Shown piece by piece: positions 29,990 through 39,619 of a stretch of 53,141 nucleotides of DNA (the first letter of the stretch is position 1; the number at the start of each line of letters is the position of its first letter). Below the pieces are notes generated by a model that made no database searches, had not been told where the DNA came from, and saw nothing but the letters and a program-made list of their open reading frames with translations. A program made the translations under genes and the position numbers. This DNA is from a virus: positions 1-53,141 of the IMG/VR virus record IMGVR_UViG_3300028590_000320; one strand, written 5' to 3'.

Positions 29990-31300
29990 ATGACCAAGCT
30001 CTTCCCCAAGCTGCGCCTCTCGGCGCTCGTCGTCGCGGCAATCGCCGTCGCGGCTTACCCCGTGGCCACCGTCGCCGCGGCTGCCGGCCGTGTCTACGGC
30101 TACCTGTCGGGCCTGACGCTGCCGCAGCCCGGCGCGGTCCTCGGCTCGAACACGCTGACGGGCCTGATCCCGACCATCTACAACGCGCTGGACGTCGTCT
30201 CGCGCGAGCTGGTGGGCTTCATCCCTGCCGTGTCCTCGGACATGACCTACGACCGCGCGGCCGTCGGCCAGACGGTGCGCTCGCCCGTTGCGCCCGCCGC
30301 CACCGCTGCTGACATCACGCCTGCCGTGACGCCGCCGAACGACGGCGACCAAGTGATCGGTTCGACCGACATGACGATCACCAAGGCTCGCCGCGTCCCG
30401 ATCCGCTGGAACGGCGAAGAAAAGCGCGGACTCGACAACAACGGCGCCAGCTTCAACGTCATCCTGCGCGATCAGTTCGCGCAGGGCATGCGCACGCTGG
30501 TGAACGAGGTTGAGTCCGACCTGGCCGGCCTGCACATCTACGCATCGCGCGCCTACGGCACGCCGGGCACTACGCCGTTTGCGACGAACCTGTCCGACAC
30601 GGCGCAGATGCGCAAGATCCTGGCGGACAACGGCGCGCCCATGGGCGACCTGCAGACCGTGATCGACACCTCGGCCGGCGCTTCGATGCGCACGCTGACG
30701 CAGCTGTCCAAGGCCAACGAAGCGGACGACACGTCGCTTCTGCGCCGCGGCGTGCTGCTCGACGTGCACGGCTTCGCCATCCGCGAGTCGGCTGGCGTGA
30801 AGCAGGGTGTCGTCGTGGGGACTGGTGCCAGCGCGACGACCAACGCCGCGGGCTACGCCATCGGCGCCACAGTCATCACCCTGGCCTCGGCTGGCACCGG
30901 CACGGTCATCGCGGGCGATGTGATCACCTTTGCCGGCGATGCGAACAAGTACCTGGTTGCCTCCGGCGACGCGGACGTTTCGAACGGCGGCACCATCACG
31001 CTGGCTGCGCCCGGCCTGCGCAAGGCGATTCCCGCCTCGGCGACTGCGATCACCGTCTCGGCCGCTGCGACCCGCAACATGAGCTTCGCGCGCTCCGCGA
31101 TCGCTCTCGCCACCCGCGCGCCGGCACTGCCGCCGCAAGGTGACAGCGCTGTCGACCGCCAGATCATCACCGACCCGGTGAGCGGCCTGTCGTTCGAAGT
31201 GTCGATGTACGCCCAGTACCGCCAGATGCAGTATGAAATCGCCCTGGCCTGGGGCGTCGCCGCGGTGAAGAAAGAGCACATCGCTCTGCTGCTCGGCTAA
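29990..31300 (+). CDS. Major coat protein, P22 gp5-like
   Basis: 436 residues. From residue 55 it matches P22-type coats: LIPTIYNALDVVSRELVGFIPAV, VGQTVRSPVAP, VPIRWNGEE and FEVSMYAQYRQMQYEIALAWG near the end. The first 33 residues are unexpected: two basic residues, a long hydrophobic Ala/Val stretch and AAAA, like a secretion signal. The start has no strong ribosome site, but no better start is seen. An insertion-like Gly/Ala-rich part lies at about 285 to 355. Confidence 0.85.
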   Translation: MTKLFPKLRLSALVVAAIAVAAYPVATVAAAAGRVYGYLSGLTLPQPGAVLGSNTLTGLIPTIYNALDVVSRELVGFIPAVSSDMTYDRAAVGQTVRSPVAPAATAADITPAVTPPNDGDQVIGSTDMTITKARRVPIRWNGEEKRGLDNNGASFNVILRDQFAQGMRTLVNEVESDLAGLHIYASRAYGTPGTTPFATNLSDTAQMRKILADNGAPMGDLQTVIDTSAGASMRTLTQLSKANEADDTSLLRRGVLLDVHGFAIRESAGVKQGVVVGTGASATTNAAGYAIGATVITLASAGTGTVIAGDVITFAGDANKYLVASGDADVSNGGTITLAAPGLRKAIPASATAITVSAAATRNMSFARSAIALATRAPALPPQGDSAVDRQIITDPVSGLSFEVSMYAQYRQMQYEIALAWGVAAVKKEHIALLLG

Positions 31301-31356
31301 TCCGAGCCGCCCGGGGCTTCGGCCTCGGGCTCGTCCCACAACTTCGGAGAAGCGCC

Positions 31357-31596
31357 ATGAAGACCATCAAGATCAAGCCGTCGCACGAGAGCCAAGGCGA
31401 CCACGTCCTCATCAACGAGGCCGACTTCAACCCCGACCTGCACGAACTGCTCGACGGCGCGCCGGCTGCGGACGAACCCAAATCGATGACCGCCGCCGAG
31501 CTCAAGGAAGCGCTGACCGCCAAGGGCATCGAGTTCCGCGGCAACGCCAGCAAGGCCGACCTTCAAGCGCTGCTCGACGGCGCGCCGGCTGCCTGA
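31357..31596 (+). CDS. Small HeH/LEM-type protein
   Basis: 79 residues. The second half, MTAAELKEALTAKGIEFRG followed by SKADLQALLDG, is a HeH/LEM helix-extended-helix unit found near phage head genes. DLHELLDGAPAADE and the end QALLDGAPAA repeat each other, also at DNA level (31447-31469 and 31570-31592, 23 identical bases). It may be a connector or DNA-binding decoration protein. Confidence 0.65.
   Translation: MKTIKIKPSHESQGDHVLINEADFNPDLHELLDGAPAADEPKSMTAAELKEALTAKGIEFRGNASKADLQALLDGAPAA
31447..31469 (+). repeat. 23-base direct repeat, first copy
   Basis: Identical to 31570-31592, both in frame in the HeH gene and both encoding LLDGAPAA. Probably a short internal duplication, 123 bases apart. 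Confidence 0.75.
31570..31592 (+). repeat. 23-base direct repeat, second copy
   Basis: Second copy of the repeat at 31447-31469, ending at the stop of the HeH gene. Confidence 0.75.
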
Positions 31597-31659
31597 GCCC
31601 CGCTCGCGAAGCGTCTATTGGGTGCTTCCCAAGACTGACTCTCCCTCGAAAGGCCTCCT

Positions 31660-32238
31660 ATGCCACTCGTCAATTCCGGCTATCGCTTGGGCCAAGGCGG
31701 CTACTACAAGGACTCGGACGGCTCGGGCCCCTACGCAATCGACTCTGCTGGCGTCGCCACCCTGATCGGAAGCGGCGGCGGTGCCGGCGGTTCGGTCACT
31801 GTCACGAACTTCCCGGCGACGCAGCCGGTGTCCGCCGCGGCTCTGCCACTGCCCACAGGCGCAGCCACATCGGCGGCCCAGACGACGGGTAACAACTCGC
31901 TCTCGAGCATCGACGGCAAGCTGCCCGCGCAATCCACCGGCGCTGTACCCGTCGAGACGATCAAGCAGGTCCTCGTGGCCCGGCAACTTGCTGTTGCAGC
32001 ATCGAGCGGGGCCAGCGCCAACACCGCGCTGACCACAACCTGCCGCCGCATCAGCATCTACGCCCGCGGCGCCGACGTACGCTATGCCATTGGCTCCAGC
32101 GGCCAGACAGCGAGCGCCACCAGCCACTTCATCGCGGCCGGCGAGCGCCTAGACCTCGCAGTCCCTGCGACGCCGAACATCGCAGTTCTCGGCGCCACAC
32201 CGACCACCGGCACCCTGGAAGTCTCGGAGCTTTCGTGA
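31660..32238 (+). CDS. Phage structural protein, possible head decoration
   Basis: 192 residues. Low-complexity Gly/Ala/Ser/Thr throughout with VTNFPATQPVSAAALPLP, a pattern I recall from head or fibre-like decoration proteins of siphoviruses. The C-terminus is beta-rich (VRYAIGSSGQTASATSHFI). The exact role is uncertain. It lies between the coat and connector genes. Confidence 0.6.
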   Translation: MPLVNSGYRLGQGGYYKDSDGSGPYAIDSAGVATLIGSGGGAGGSVTVTNFPATQPVSAAALPLPTGAATSAAQTTGNNSLSSIDGKLPAQSTGAVPVETIKQVLVARQLAVAASSGASANTALTTTCRRISIYARGADVRYAIGSSGQTASATSHFIAAGERLDLAVPATPNIAVLGATPTTGTLEVSELS

Positions 32239-33029
32239 GGCAGCGCGCAACACGCATGGGCGGGAACAGGGCGCCGGCCGCACTCGCCGCTCGCGTGGCC
32301 GCGCTCATGGCGTCGTTCTCGGGGCCGAAGCTGTGGCTCGACCCGTCTGATGTGTCCACGATGCAGCAAGACAGTGCGGGCACCACGCCCGTTGCGTCGG
32401 CAGGCGACCCCATCGGTCGCATCATGGACAAGAGTGGTGCGGCGAACCACGCTACACAGGCGACGACCACCAGCCGGCCGCTGTGGCAGACGACCTACGC
32501 GGCGTTCGACGGCACGGATGACTCGTGGGCAACGGCGAGCATCGACTTCTCCAGCACGGACAAGGTGACTGTCGTTGCGGGGATCAGAAAGCTGAGCGAT
32601 GCCGCTGCTGGCGTCGTAGCAGAGTTGAGTGCTAGCGCTGCGGCGAATGCCGGATCGTTTGCAATTTATGCGCCTCCGGGTGCGACAGCTTCAGTTGGCT
32701 CCGCGTCCCGGGGCTCTACAACAACCGTAAATGCACTCACATCGACGACCTTCCCAGCGCCCCTAAGCGCCGTTCTCGCAGCGATTGGAGACATCGCGGG
32801 GCCGTCAATCTTGACTCGCGTCAATGGAGCACAGGCGGCTCAATCGGCCACCTCTCAGGGCGGAGGGAACTATGGAATCTACCCTCTGTTCGTGGGTCGC
32901 CGCAACAGTGCCAGCGTCCCCTTCAACGGCAACCTCTACGGCCTGATCATCATCGGCCGGCTGCTCTCGCCCGACGAGCTGTGGGTCTGCGAGCGGTACA
33001 TGGCCCAGCAGGCGGGGATTTCGATATGA
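32235..33029 (+). CDS. Phage structural protein, LamG/concanavalin-like
   Basis: 264 residues from a GTG overlapping the previous stop. The pattern LWLDPSDVSTMQQDSAG, RIMDKSGAANHATQ, then FAIYAPPG and GNLYGLIIIGRLLSPDEL is that of a laminin-G-like beta sandwich found on virions, which can bind sugars. A surface role is likely. Start at the GTG; an internal ATG at the eighth codon is possible. Confidence 0.65.
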   Translation: MRQRATRMGGNRAPAALAARVAALMASFSGPKLWLDPSDVSTMQQDSAGTTPVASAGDPIGRIMDKSGAANHATQATTTSRPLWQTTYAAFDGTDDSWATASIDFSSTDKVTVVAGIRKLSDAAAGVVAELSASAAANAGSFAIYAPPGATASVGSASRGSTTTVNALTSTTFPAPLSAVLAAIGDIAGPSILTRVNGAQAAQSATSQGGGNYGIYPLFVGRRNSASVPFNGNLYGLIIIGRLLSPDELWVCERYMAQQAGISI

Positions 33030-33373
33030 CCTATGTCCATCGCTGCCTGATCGTTCCTGCGGCGCTTGCTCCCCAGGCGCGCAACCTGTGCGAGAAGCTC
33101 GCCGGTCCGCCTGGCGCCGGGATGTTCGTGATGGGACTGTCCGCCACAGGTGCCTCGCCCGCCACGCACTACGTCTCGAGCGGAAAGATCGAGGACACGT
33201 TCGCTGCCGTGATGGCTGACCCCGCTGTCATGGTCGCTGCGTGCCTGAAGGCGGGAATCGTGGTCTCGCTGGCCGCGTGCCAGGCACTGCTTTCGGGGAG
33301 CGATGTGAGCGCCGAAATGCCGTTCGTCGCAATGTCTCGCCTCGGCTTGAAGCTGGTCCAGGAGCCCGCATGA
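33026..33373 (+). CDS. Small phage structural or accessory protein
   Basis: 115 residues from MTYVHRCLIVPAAL. It has GMFVMGLSATGASPATHYVSSG and a Cys-containing second half. This protein often follows the LamG-like gene in such phages, but I know no function. Overlaps both neighbours by four bases. Confidence 0.55.
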   Translation: MTYVHRCLIVPAALAPQARNLCEKLAGPPGAGMFVMGLSATGASPATHYVSSGKIEDTFAAVMADPAVMVAACLKAGIVVSLAACQALLSGSDVSAEMPFVAMSRLGLKLVQEPA

Positions 33374-33861
33374 CCCTGATCATCCCTCCCGCCACCAACG
33401 CGAACTCTCTGTGCTCGGTCGCGGATGCCAACGCCTACCATGCCGCGCGCAAGAACGCCGCATGGGCGTCTCTGGCGAACGACGACAAGGAGGCGAACCT
33501 CATCAAGGCGACCGACTACCTCGGCCAGGTCTACGGGCAGCGCTGGAAGGGCGTCCGCACCTCGTCGCTGCAGACGCTGGACTGGCCGCGCTACGACGTG
33601 TGCGCCAACGGTTATCCGGTGGCGAGTGACATCGTGCCGGTGGCCGTGGCCAATGCCTGCGCCGAAATGGCGCTGCGGGCGATCACCAGCCCGAGCCTGG
33701 CGCCAGACGTCTCGCGGCTGAAGAAGCGGGTGAAGGTTGGCCCCATCGAGACCGAGTACGTGGATGGCAGCACCGGTCAGACCCGGTATACGGCCGTCGA
33801 CAACATGCTGGCCGCCTACCTGAGCTCGAGCGGCTCGATGATCAAGATGGTGCGCGCGTGA
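33370..33861 (+). CDS. Head-tail connector, annotated family DnaT-like
   Basis: 163 residues from MTLIIPPATNANS. It has SVADANAYHAARKNAAWASL, then ATDYLGQVYGQRWKGVR, LDWPRYDV and VANACAEMALRA, the layout of the DnaT-like/gp6-type adaptor that joins portal and neck. Despite the family label, a replication role is not expected here. Confidence 0.75.
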   Translation: MTLIIPPATNANSLCSVADANAYHAARKNAAWASLANDDKEANLIKATDYLGQVYGQRWKGVRTSSLQTLDWPRYDVCANGYPVASDIVPVAVANACAEMALRAITSPSLAPDVSRLKKRVKVGPIETEYVDGSTGQTRYTAVDNMLAAYLSSSGSMIKMVRA

Positions 33862-34226
33862 TGGCCTTCTACGATGAGATGGCGGCCATCGCCGACGAAC
33901 TGCTGATCGAGTACGGCGCGCCCGCGCTGCTGACGCGCGTGACGCCCGGCGGCTACGACCCGGACACCGGCACGACGACACCTGACGTCACAACCACATG
34001 GGATGGCACGGGCGCCAAGTTCGACTATGAGCAAGATGACATCGACGGCACGAAGATTCGCCAGGGAGACCAGCGTGTCTACATGAGCGTGGCGGGTGTG
34101 GTGAACCCCCAGACGGGCGACACCCTGACGATCGATGGCGTCGTCCTGAATGTCGTCATCTCGCGCGCGCTGAAGCCGGCATCTACGGCCGTCCTCTACG
34201 ACGTGCAGGTCCGCGGAGTGATCTGA
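33861..34226 (+). CDS. Head closure / neck protein
   Basis: 121 residues from MAFYDEMAAIADELL. The strand-rich second half (VYMSVAGVVNPQTGDTLTIDG then LNVVISRALKPAS) resembles the SPP1 gp16-like stopper family. The position after the adaptor and before the gp10-like gene agrees. Confidence 0.7.
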   Translation: MAFYDEMAAIADELLIEYGAPALLTRVTPGGYDPDTGTTTPDVTTTWDGTGAKFDYEQDDIDGTKIRQGDQRVYMSVAGVVNPQTGDTLTIDGVVLNVVISRALKPASTAVLYDVQVRGVI

Positions 34227-34630
34227 TGGGTCAGTTCGTCCTGCAGTTGTCGGAGTTCGCAAAGAAGGCCGGCCAGAACGCTGACCTCGTGATCAAGAAG
34301 GTTGCCATCGACATCTTGGCGCGCGTGATCCAGCGCTCGCCCGTCGACACCGGCCGGTTCCGCGGCAACTGGCAGCTGACAGTGGGCTCGCCGTCATCCG
34401 GCACCCGCCAGGCCGCTGACAAGAGCGGCGCGACCACCGTGGAAGCCGGCTCGAAGGTCATCGCGAAGTTCGAGGCAGGGCCGGACATCTTCATCGTGAA
34501 CAACTTGCCCTATGGGCCGCGCCTGGAGTACGAGGGCTGGTCGAAGCAGGCTCCTGCAGGCATGGTTCGCGTGACGGTGTCTGAATTCGAAGGCCTCATC
34601 GCCAAGGCGATCGGAGAGTCCAAGACATGA
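34226..34630 (+). CDS. HK97 gp10-like neck protein
   Basis: 134 residues. The motif IQRSPVDTGRFRGNW then NNLPYGPRLEYEGWSKQAP is the diagnostic HK97 gp10 pattern (SPVDTGxLRxxW and YxxxxEYGxS). It acts in head-tail joining. Overlaps with both neighbours. Confidence 0.85.
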   Translation: MGQFVLQLSEFAKKAGQNADLVIKKVAIDILARVIQRSPVDTGRFRGNWQLTVGSPSSGTRQAADKSGATTVEAGSKVIAKFEAGPDIFIVNNLPYGPRLEYEGWSKQAPAGMVRVTVSEFEGLIAKAIGESKT

Positions 34631-35043
34631 GCGAACAGTTGATCCGCAGCCTGTACGAGGGGCGCCTGAAGGCGTGGGCGGCCGCGCGCGCGCCATCGCT
34701 GCCCGTGGCGTGGGAGAACGTCTCCTTTACCCCGCCGACGGGCGCCTACCTGCGGGCCTTTCTGCTGCCAGGCGACACCAGGAGCAGAGACCTGTACGGC
34801 GACAACCGACACCGCGTAGGCGTCTTCCAGGTGAATCTGGTGTGCCCCGCCGGCAACGGCCCCGGCGTGGCCGGAGGCATTGCGGCAGAGCTCGAAGCTC
34901 TGTTTCCCATGAACCTGATCCTCGCCAGTGGCGCCTTCACGGTCACGCAGGTCACACCGCTGCGCACCCGCGCTGCACTGACCGACGACCGCTACACGGT
35001 CCCGGTGGACTTCCAGTACCGCTCGGACACCTACCCGACCTGA
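34627..35043 (+). CDS. Tail terminator protein (DUF4128-like)
   Basis: 138 residues. FTPPTGAYLRAFLLPGDTRS, HRVGVFQVNLVCPAGNG and PMNLILASGAF match the DUF4128 tail-end protein that stops tube growth. The end sits 75 bases before the tail tube gene, after which a terminator is placed. Confidence 0.75.
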   Translation: MSEQLIRSLYEGRLKAWAAARAPSLPVAWENVSFTPPTGAYLRAFLLPGDTRSRDLYGDNRHRVGVFQVNLVCPAGNGPGVAGGIAAELEALFPMNLILASGAFTVTQVTPLRTRAALTDDRYTVPVDFQYRSDTYPT

Positions 35044-35078
35044 TTTCTCTCCCGCCCTTTCGTGGGCTTCTGCAACCT

Positions 35079-35105
35079 GGCCGCCATTGAGCGGCCTTTT
35101 TCTTT
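35079..35105 (+). terminator. Terminator before the tail tube gene
   Basis: GGCCGC/GCGGCC with loop CATTGA, then TTTTTCTTTT. Same stem as the terminator at 29948. Confidence 0.8.
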
Positions 35106-35124
35106 TCCGAAAGGGCCACAAGCC

Positions 35125-35769
35125 ATGTCCTCGCTTTTCCCCAACAAGACGGTCTTCTCGATCAGCACTAGCTTCGAGGCCGCAAAAACCATCTCCGGCA
35201 TCACCAACGCCAATCCGGGCGTCGCCACATCGACTGGTCATGCTTACAGTGACGGCGACATCCTGCTGCTCGGATCGGGCTGGACCTCTCTCAACGACGC
35301 TCCGGTGCGCGTGGACGATTCGGCGGCGAACACCTTCGCGCTCGAGGGCTTCGACACTTCGAACGTCACTCGTTTTCCGACTGGCGCTGGCGCTGGCACC
35401 TCGAAAAAGGTCTTGACCTGGGCCGCCATGTCCCAGGTGCTCGAACCCTCGACCACCGGCGGCGAACAGCAGTACTACCAGTGGGTGTACTTGGACGACG
35501 GCATCCAGCGCCAGCGCCCGACGTTCAAGAACGCACGAAGCATGACCGTTCCAATGGACTACGACGCCTCGCTGCCGTGGTACGACGCTCTCAAGCAGGC
35601 GGACCTGGATGGTGAGACGCGTGTTCTGCGCGCCGCGCTGCCCAACGGAAAGTTCTTCTACTGGTCCGTGATCGTCGCGTTCGACGGCGAACCGACGTTC
35701 AACGCAAACCAGAACATGCAAGTCACGGCGTCGTTTGCGCTGGCCAATCCCACCAGCACGAAGTACTGA
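35125..35769 (+). CDS. Major tail tube protein
   Basis: 214 residues from MSSLFPNKTVFSIST. An N-terminal beta hairpin is followed by DGDILLLGSGW, NTFALEGFDTSNVTRFP and a C-terminal FDGEPTFNANQNMQVTASFAL. This is the tail tube pattern of long-tailed phages. High expression is expected. The protein precedes the tail chaperone pair. Confidence 0.85.
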   Translation: MSSLFPNKTVFSISTSFEAAKTISGITNANPGVATSTGHAYSDGDILLLGSGWTSLNDAPVRVDDSAANTFALEGFDTSNVTRFPTGAGAGTSKKVLTWAAMSQVLEPSTTGGEQQYYQWVYLDDGIQRQRPTFKNARSMTVPMDYDASLPWYDALKQADLDGETRVLRAALPNGKFFYWSVIVAFDGEPTFNANQNMQVTASFALANPTSTKY

Positions 35770-35774
35770 TCCAC

Positions 35775-36119
35775 ATGTTCAAGCTCAAAGCAGATCCGAC
35801 CTTCGTCGCCAAGGTCGAACTCCCGGTTTCTGGCCGGAAATCCGTGAAGGTCGCCCTGATCTTCAAGCACCGAACCAAGGACGAACTGAACGAGTGGCTG
35901 AAGGGCAGCAAGACCCGCAGCGACGAAGACACGTTCATGGAAATGGTTGCCGGCTGGGTGTCCGACGAGGCCGAGGCGAAGTCGCATGAGGCGGAACCGT
36001 TCGCGGAAGAGTTCAGCCTCGAGAACGTCAAGGTGCTGCTCCAGCACCGCATCGGCGTAGCGCTGGCGTCGTATCAGGTCTACATCGACGAACTCACAAG
36101 GCATCGGGAAAAAAACTAG
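35775..36119 (+). CDS. Tail assembly chaperone G
   Basis: 114 residues. KADPTFVAKVELPVSGRKSVKV then IFKHRTKDELNEWLKG is the known chaperone N-terminal domain. It coats the tape measure protein during assembly. The stop lies right after a slippery A AAA AAC, so a part of the ribosomes shifts to -1 and continues into the next frame to make G-T. Confidence 0.85.
   Translation: MFKLKADPTFVAKVELPVSGRKSVKVALIFKHRTKDELNEWLKGSKTRSDEDTFMEMVAGWVSDEAEAKSHEAEPFAEEFSLENVKVLLQHRIGVALASYQVYIDELTRHREKN
36110..36116 (+). other. Programmed -1 frameshift site
   Basis: Slippery heptamer A AAA AAC in frame with G codons GAA AAA AAC TAG. In the -1 frame the reading continues without stop into the T part. A GC-rich stretch (GCCGGCGCC) directly behind can help stall. 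This matches lambda G/T-type frameshifting. Confidence 0.85.
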
Positions 36120-36433
36120 CCGGCGCCGCTCGTCACCTGTTCGACCCCCCGGACTGGGCGGCGAGATCGGCGCTGGGGTTGACCCCTGACGACTTCACTG
36201 ATGAAGACACCTACTGGGTATGGCCGGATAACTGGCTGGCCGTGACGGTGTTCTCTGTCATGCGCACGCAATGGCGCGCCGGAATGGGCGGGCTCTACGG
36301 CTTGGACTTGAACGTCCTGCCAGAGGTCTGGCGCCGGCTTCAGGTTCCGCCCGCGCAACGCAACGACGTCTTTGAGTCCCTCCTAGTTATGGAGGGCTCG
36401 GCCCTGAAGTTCATGCACACGAAGAAAGCCTAG
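36116..36433 (+). CDS. Tail assembly chaperone T part (DUF1799), read by -1 frameshift
   Basis: The frame begins inside the slippery site and reads LAGAARHLFDPPDWAARSAL, then TPDDFTDEDTYWVWPDNW, ending LKFMHTKKA. This is the DUF1799 domain. A TTG at 36179 could start a separate product, but no ribosome site is present; a G-T fusion is much more likely. The fused protein is about 220 residues. Confidence 0.8.
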   Translation, partial: LAGAARHLFDPPDWAARSALGLTPDDFTDEDTYWVWPDNWLAVTVFSVMRTQWRAGMGGLYGLDLNVLPEVWRRLQVPPAQRNDVFESLLVMEGSALKFMHTKKA

Positions 36434-36436
36434 ACC

Positions 36437-39400
36437 ATGGACTTTGCAACCCTTGGCATCAAGATCGACAGCAGCCAGGCGAAGAAAGCTTTCGAAGACC
36501 TGGAGAAGCTGGAGAGCGCGGGCAAGGGCGCCGAGAAGGCCGTCGAAGACGTCGGCAAGGCTGCGGACAAGGCAGCCGCAGGGCTGGAGAGCGCCGGAAA
36601 GGCGACCAAGGAGGCCGCATCTTCCGTCGACACCTACGCCCGAAAGGTCGATGGCCTGGCCAAGTCGCAGGTCGCTGCCGCCGCAGCCGCCAAGCAGGTC
36701 GAGATGTCGACCAAAGGCGTGGCCGCAGCCCAGGCCAGCATCGCCAAGGGCGGGCTCGATGCGGCCGAGATCAAGCGCGCCAGCACGGCGATCGACGAGC
36801 AGGTCAAGAAGCTCCAGTTGGTGGCCACCACCAACGGCATGTCAGCGCGCGAGTCGCGGCTCTATGAGTTGGCGGTGCAGGGCGCATCCAAGGCCCAACT
36901 CCAGGCGGCCGACTCTGCCATTCGAATGAATGAAGGCTACGAGCGCGGCATTGCCATCGGGCAGCGACTGCGTACCGGCATAACCGCGATCGCGGCAGCA
37001 GCAGCGACATTGGCTGCCGGAGCGTATGTCGCAACGAATCGAATCGCCGACAGCATCGCCAAGTACCAAGACCTTGCCGACAAGACTGGCGACACGGCCG
37101 AGAACATCGCATCTCTTCAACCGGCATCGGACCTCTCGAGCGTCTCACTAGACACCGTTTCGGCTGCGTCCATTCGCCTCACGGCGGCGCTCTCCAAGAC
37201 GGACGACGAGTCGAAACTGGTTGGCAAGGGCATCAAGGCTCTTGGGCTGAACTTCGATGAGTTCAAGAAGCTGGCCCCGGTCGAGCAGTTGGACGCGGTT
37301 GCCAAGGCCATGGCTGGCTTCAAGGACGGCTCGGAGAAGACGGCTGCCGCCGTCGCCATCTTCGGCAAGTCCGGTGCGGAGCTGTTGCCGTTCTTCAACG
37401 ACCTTGCCGACGCCGGCGAACGTCAGATCCGCCTGTCGGATGAGCAGATCAAGCGCGCGGACGACTACACGAAGGCCCAAGCGCGCCTGCGCAGCGAGAT
37501 CACGTCGGCGGCGCAGATCATCGTCGCAGAGTCGATCCCCGCGGTGGAAGCCCTGACGAAGGTGCTGAAGGACGCGCTGACTGGAACCAACGACCTGAGC
37601 CAGTCGGCGAGCGATCTGGGGAAGAACGGCTCGATCGCAGCATTCGCGGAGGATGCCGGGCGCGCGCTTGCCCGCATGATCGACTATGTTGCGCAGTCGA
37701 TTCGGGAGATCAAGGTCCTCACCGACTTCGTCGCCTCCAGTGCGCAGGCGCTGAAGGCCTATGGCTCCGGCGACTTCGCAGGCGGCCGAAAGGTAGGAGA
37801 GGATTTCCGCGCGCGCTACGGCCTGGACGAGTTCGGCAGCAAGGTGGCAAAGGGCTCAGGCGAATCGGCCGGCCGCACCTTCCTGCAGGCGTTCGATGAC
37901 ACCATCGCAGCCGGCAAGCGCAGGAGTTTTGCATCGACTGACCCGCGTCGGGTGGACCTCGGGAAAGACGGGAAACCGATCGATGGTCGCCCAGCCGTGG
38001 GAACAGTTGTCACGGATCGCGCGGGGAAGGGTGCCAAGAACGCTGGCGCACAGGAAGCCAAGGCGCAACTCGCCTTTGACCTGGACGACATCCGCAAGGC
38101 GCAGGATGCCTTGTCGAACACCATCGCCAACGGCGAGAAGCTGCTCGAGGCGCGCCGCTCGGCCAACCTGATCACGGAAGCCGAGTACTGGAAGCAGAAG
38201 CGGGTCTTCCTGCAGCAGAACGAGTCTGTGCAAGAGGCCGCGCTCGAGAAGGAGCTCGCGCGCCTGAACCAGGAGCGGCTGACCGGCAAGGAGAAGATCG
38301 ACAACGATCGCAAGATCCTTGACGCCCAGGCGAAGCTGGCCAAGGTGCGCGAGAACGCGGCGGCGAACCTCCAAATTCTCGGGATCAAGGAGGCCGACGC
38401 CCTCGACAAGATCAAGATCAAGTTCGAGGAAGCACAGAAGTCGGCGCAGCAATACGTCGACACGATAGCGCGCGCAAACCAGCGCGATCTCGACGGGATG
38501 GGACGAGGCGCCCAGCAGCGCGAGATCGGAACGCGCCGCAACCAGCGCGACGACCAGTTGCTCAACCGCAGCGATCAGCTTAGCTCGCAGCTGCGGGCCG
38601 GCCAGATCACCAAGGAGGAGTTCGACAAGTACCTCGCGATTGAGAAGGACGCGCACAGCCGCGCCCTAGCCGAGGACGAGAGCTATTGGACGAAGAAGCT
38701 GGAGCTCCAAAAGGACTGGCGCGTTGGCGCGAGCGAGGCGCTGCAGAACTACATCGACGATGTCGACAACGCCTCGAAGCGTGCCGAGAAGCTGATCACA
38801 GACGGGCTCGGCGGCCTGACTGACTCGATCACCGACGCACTCATGGGTGACGGCAAGGTGTCGTTCGAAGAGCTGGGCAAGACGATCAGCAAGCAGCTGC
38901 TCAAGGGCATCGTCGAGCAGCAGATCACCAAGCCGATCGCCGAATGGCTGCAAGGCAGCATCAAGGACCCAGAGTCGATCTTCGGGAAGATCTTCGGCGG
39001 CCTCACGAGCAACAAGGGGACTGGCGAGAGCTGGCTGGGCAGCTTGCTCGGCACTACGGCGGGCGGCGGTGCGTCTGCGGCGACTGGTGCCGCGTCCGCC
39101 AGTGCTGCCCAGGCATCGCTCGCCGTCAGTGCGACGGGCGCCACGAGCGCGATCACGGCGCTGGCGGCTGCTGCATCCGCCGCGGCTACGGCCATGGGTG
39201 GATCGAGCATTGGCGGCAGCCTGAGCGGGCTGGGCGGGCTGTTCTCTGGCGGCGGAGGCGGCAGCAGCGACCCGCTCGGCGCACTAATCGCCATGAACGG
39301 CTGGGACGAAGGCGGATTCACGGGCGCCGGCGGCAAGTACGAGCCGGCCGGCATCGTTCACCGCGGCGAGTACGTGGTGAACGCCGAGAACACCCGTCGC

Positions 39401-39619
39401 CTGGGCCTCTCGTTCCTGGAGCGCCTGAATCGCCGCGGCTATGCCGACGGCGGCTTCGTGGGCTCGGTGATGGGCGGCAGCCTGGCAGCACCGTCGTCGA
39501 GCTCCTCCATTTCGAACACGAACAACATCAACGTAGCGGGCGATATGACGCGAAGCACGGCGAACCAACTCGCCAACCGTCTCGACCGAGATCAACGCCG
39601 CGCCCGGAGACTCTTGTGA
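36437..39619 (+). CDS. Tape measure protein
   Basis: 1060 residues. Long coiled coil from residue 10, several hydrophobic stretches (around 175 to 200 and near 840 to 950, very Ala/Ser/Gly-rich), and a C-terminal [21 protein letters not shown], a known tape measure end. It sets tail length and is injected. At roughly 0.15 nm per residue the tail would be near 150 nm, a rough estimate. It starts three bases after the T stop. Confidence 0.93.
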   Translation: MDFATLGIKIDSSQAKKAFEDLEKLESAGKGAEKAVEDVGKAADKAAAGLESAGKATKEAASSVDTYARKVDGLAKSQVAAAAAAKQVEMSTKGVAAAQASIAKGGLDAAEIKRASTAIDEQVKKLQLVATTNGMSARESRLYELAVQGASKAQLQAADSAIRMNEGYERGIAIGQRLRTGITAIAAAAATLAAGAYVATNRIADSIAKYQDLADKTGDTAENIASLQPASDLSSVSLDTVSAASIRLTAALSKTDDESKLVGKGIKALGLNFDEFKKLAPVEQLDAVAKAMAGFKDGSEKTAAAVAIFGKSGAELLPFFNDLADAGERQIRLSDEQIKRADDYTKAQARLRSEITSAAQIIVAESIPAVEALTKVLKDALTGTNDLSQSASDLGKNGSIAAFAEDAGRALARMIDYVAQSIREIKVLTDFVASSAQALKAYGSGDFAGGRKVGEDFRARYGLDEFGSKVAKGSGESAGRTFLQAFDDTIAAGKRRSFASTDPRRVDLGKDGKPIDGRPAVGTVVTDRAGKGAKNAGAQEAKAQLAFDLDDIRKAQDALSNTIANGEKLLEARRSANLITEAEYWKQKRVFLQQNESVQEAALEKELARLNQERLTGKEKIDNDRKILDAQAKLAKVRENAAANLQILGIKEADALDKIKIKFEEAQKSAQQYVDTIARANQRDLDGMGRGAQQREIGTRRNQRDDQLLNRSDQLSSQLRAGQITKEEFDKYLAIEKDAHSRALAEDESYWTKKLELQKDWRVGASEALQNYIDDVDNASKRAEKLITDGLGGLTDSITDALMGDGKVSFEELGKTISKQLLKGIVEQQITKPIAEWLQGSIKDPESIFGKIFGGLTSNKGTGESWLGSLLGTTAGGGASAATGAASASAAQASLAVSATGATSAITALAAAASAAATAMGGSSIGGSLSGLGGLFSGGGGGSSDPLGALIAMNGWDEGGFTGAGGKYEPAGIVHRGEYVVNAENTRRLGLSFLERLNRRGYADGGFVGSVMGGSLAAPSSSSSISNTNNINVAGDMTRSTANQLANRLDRDQRRARRLL

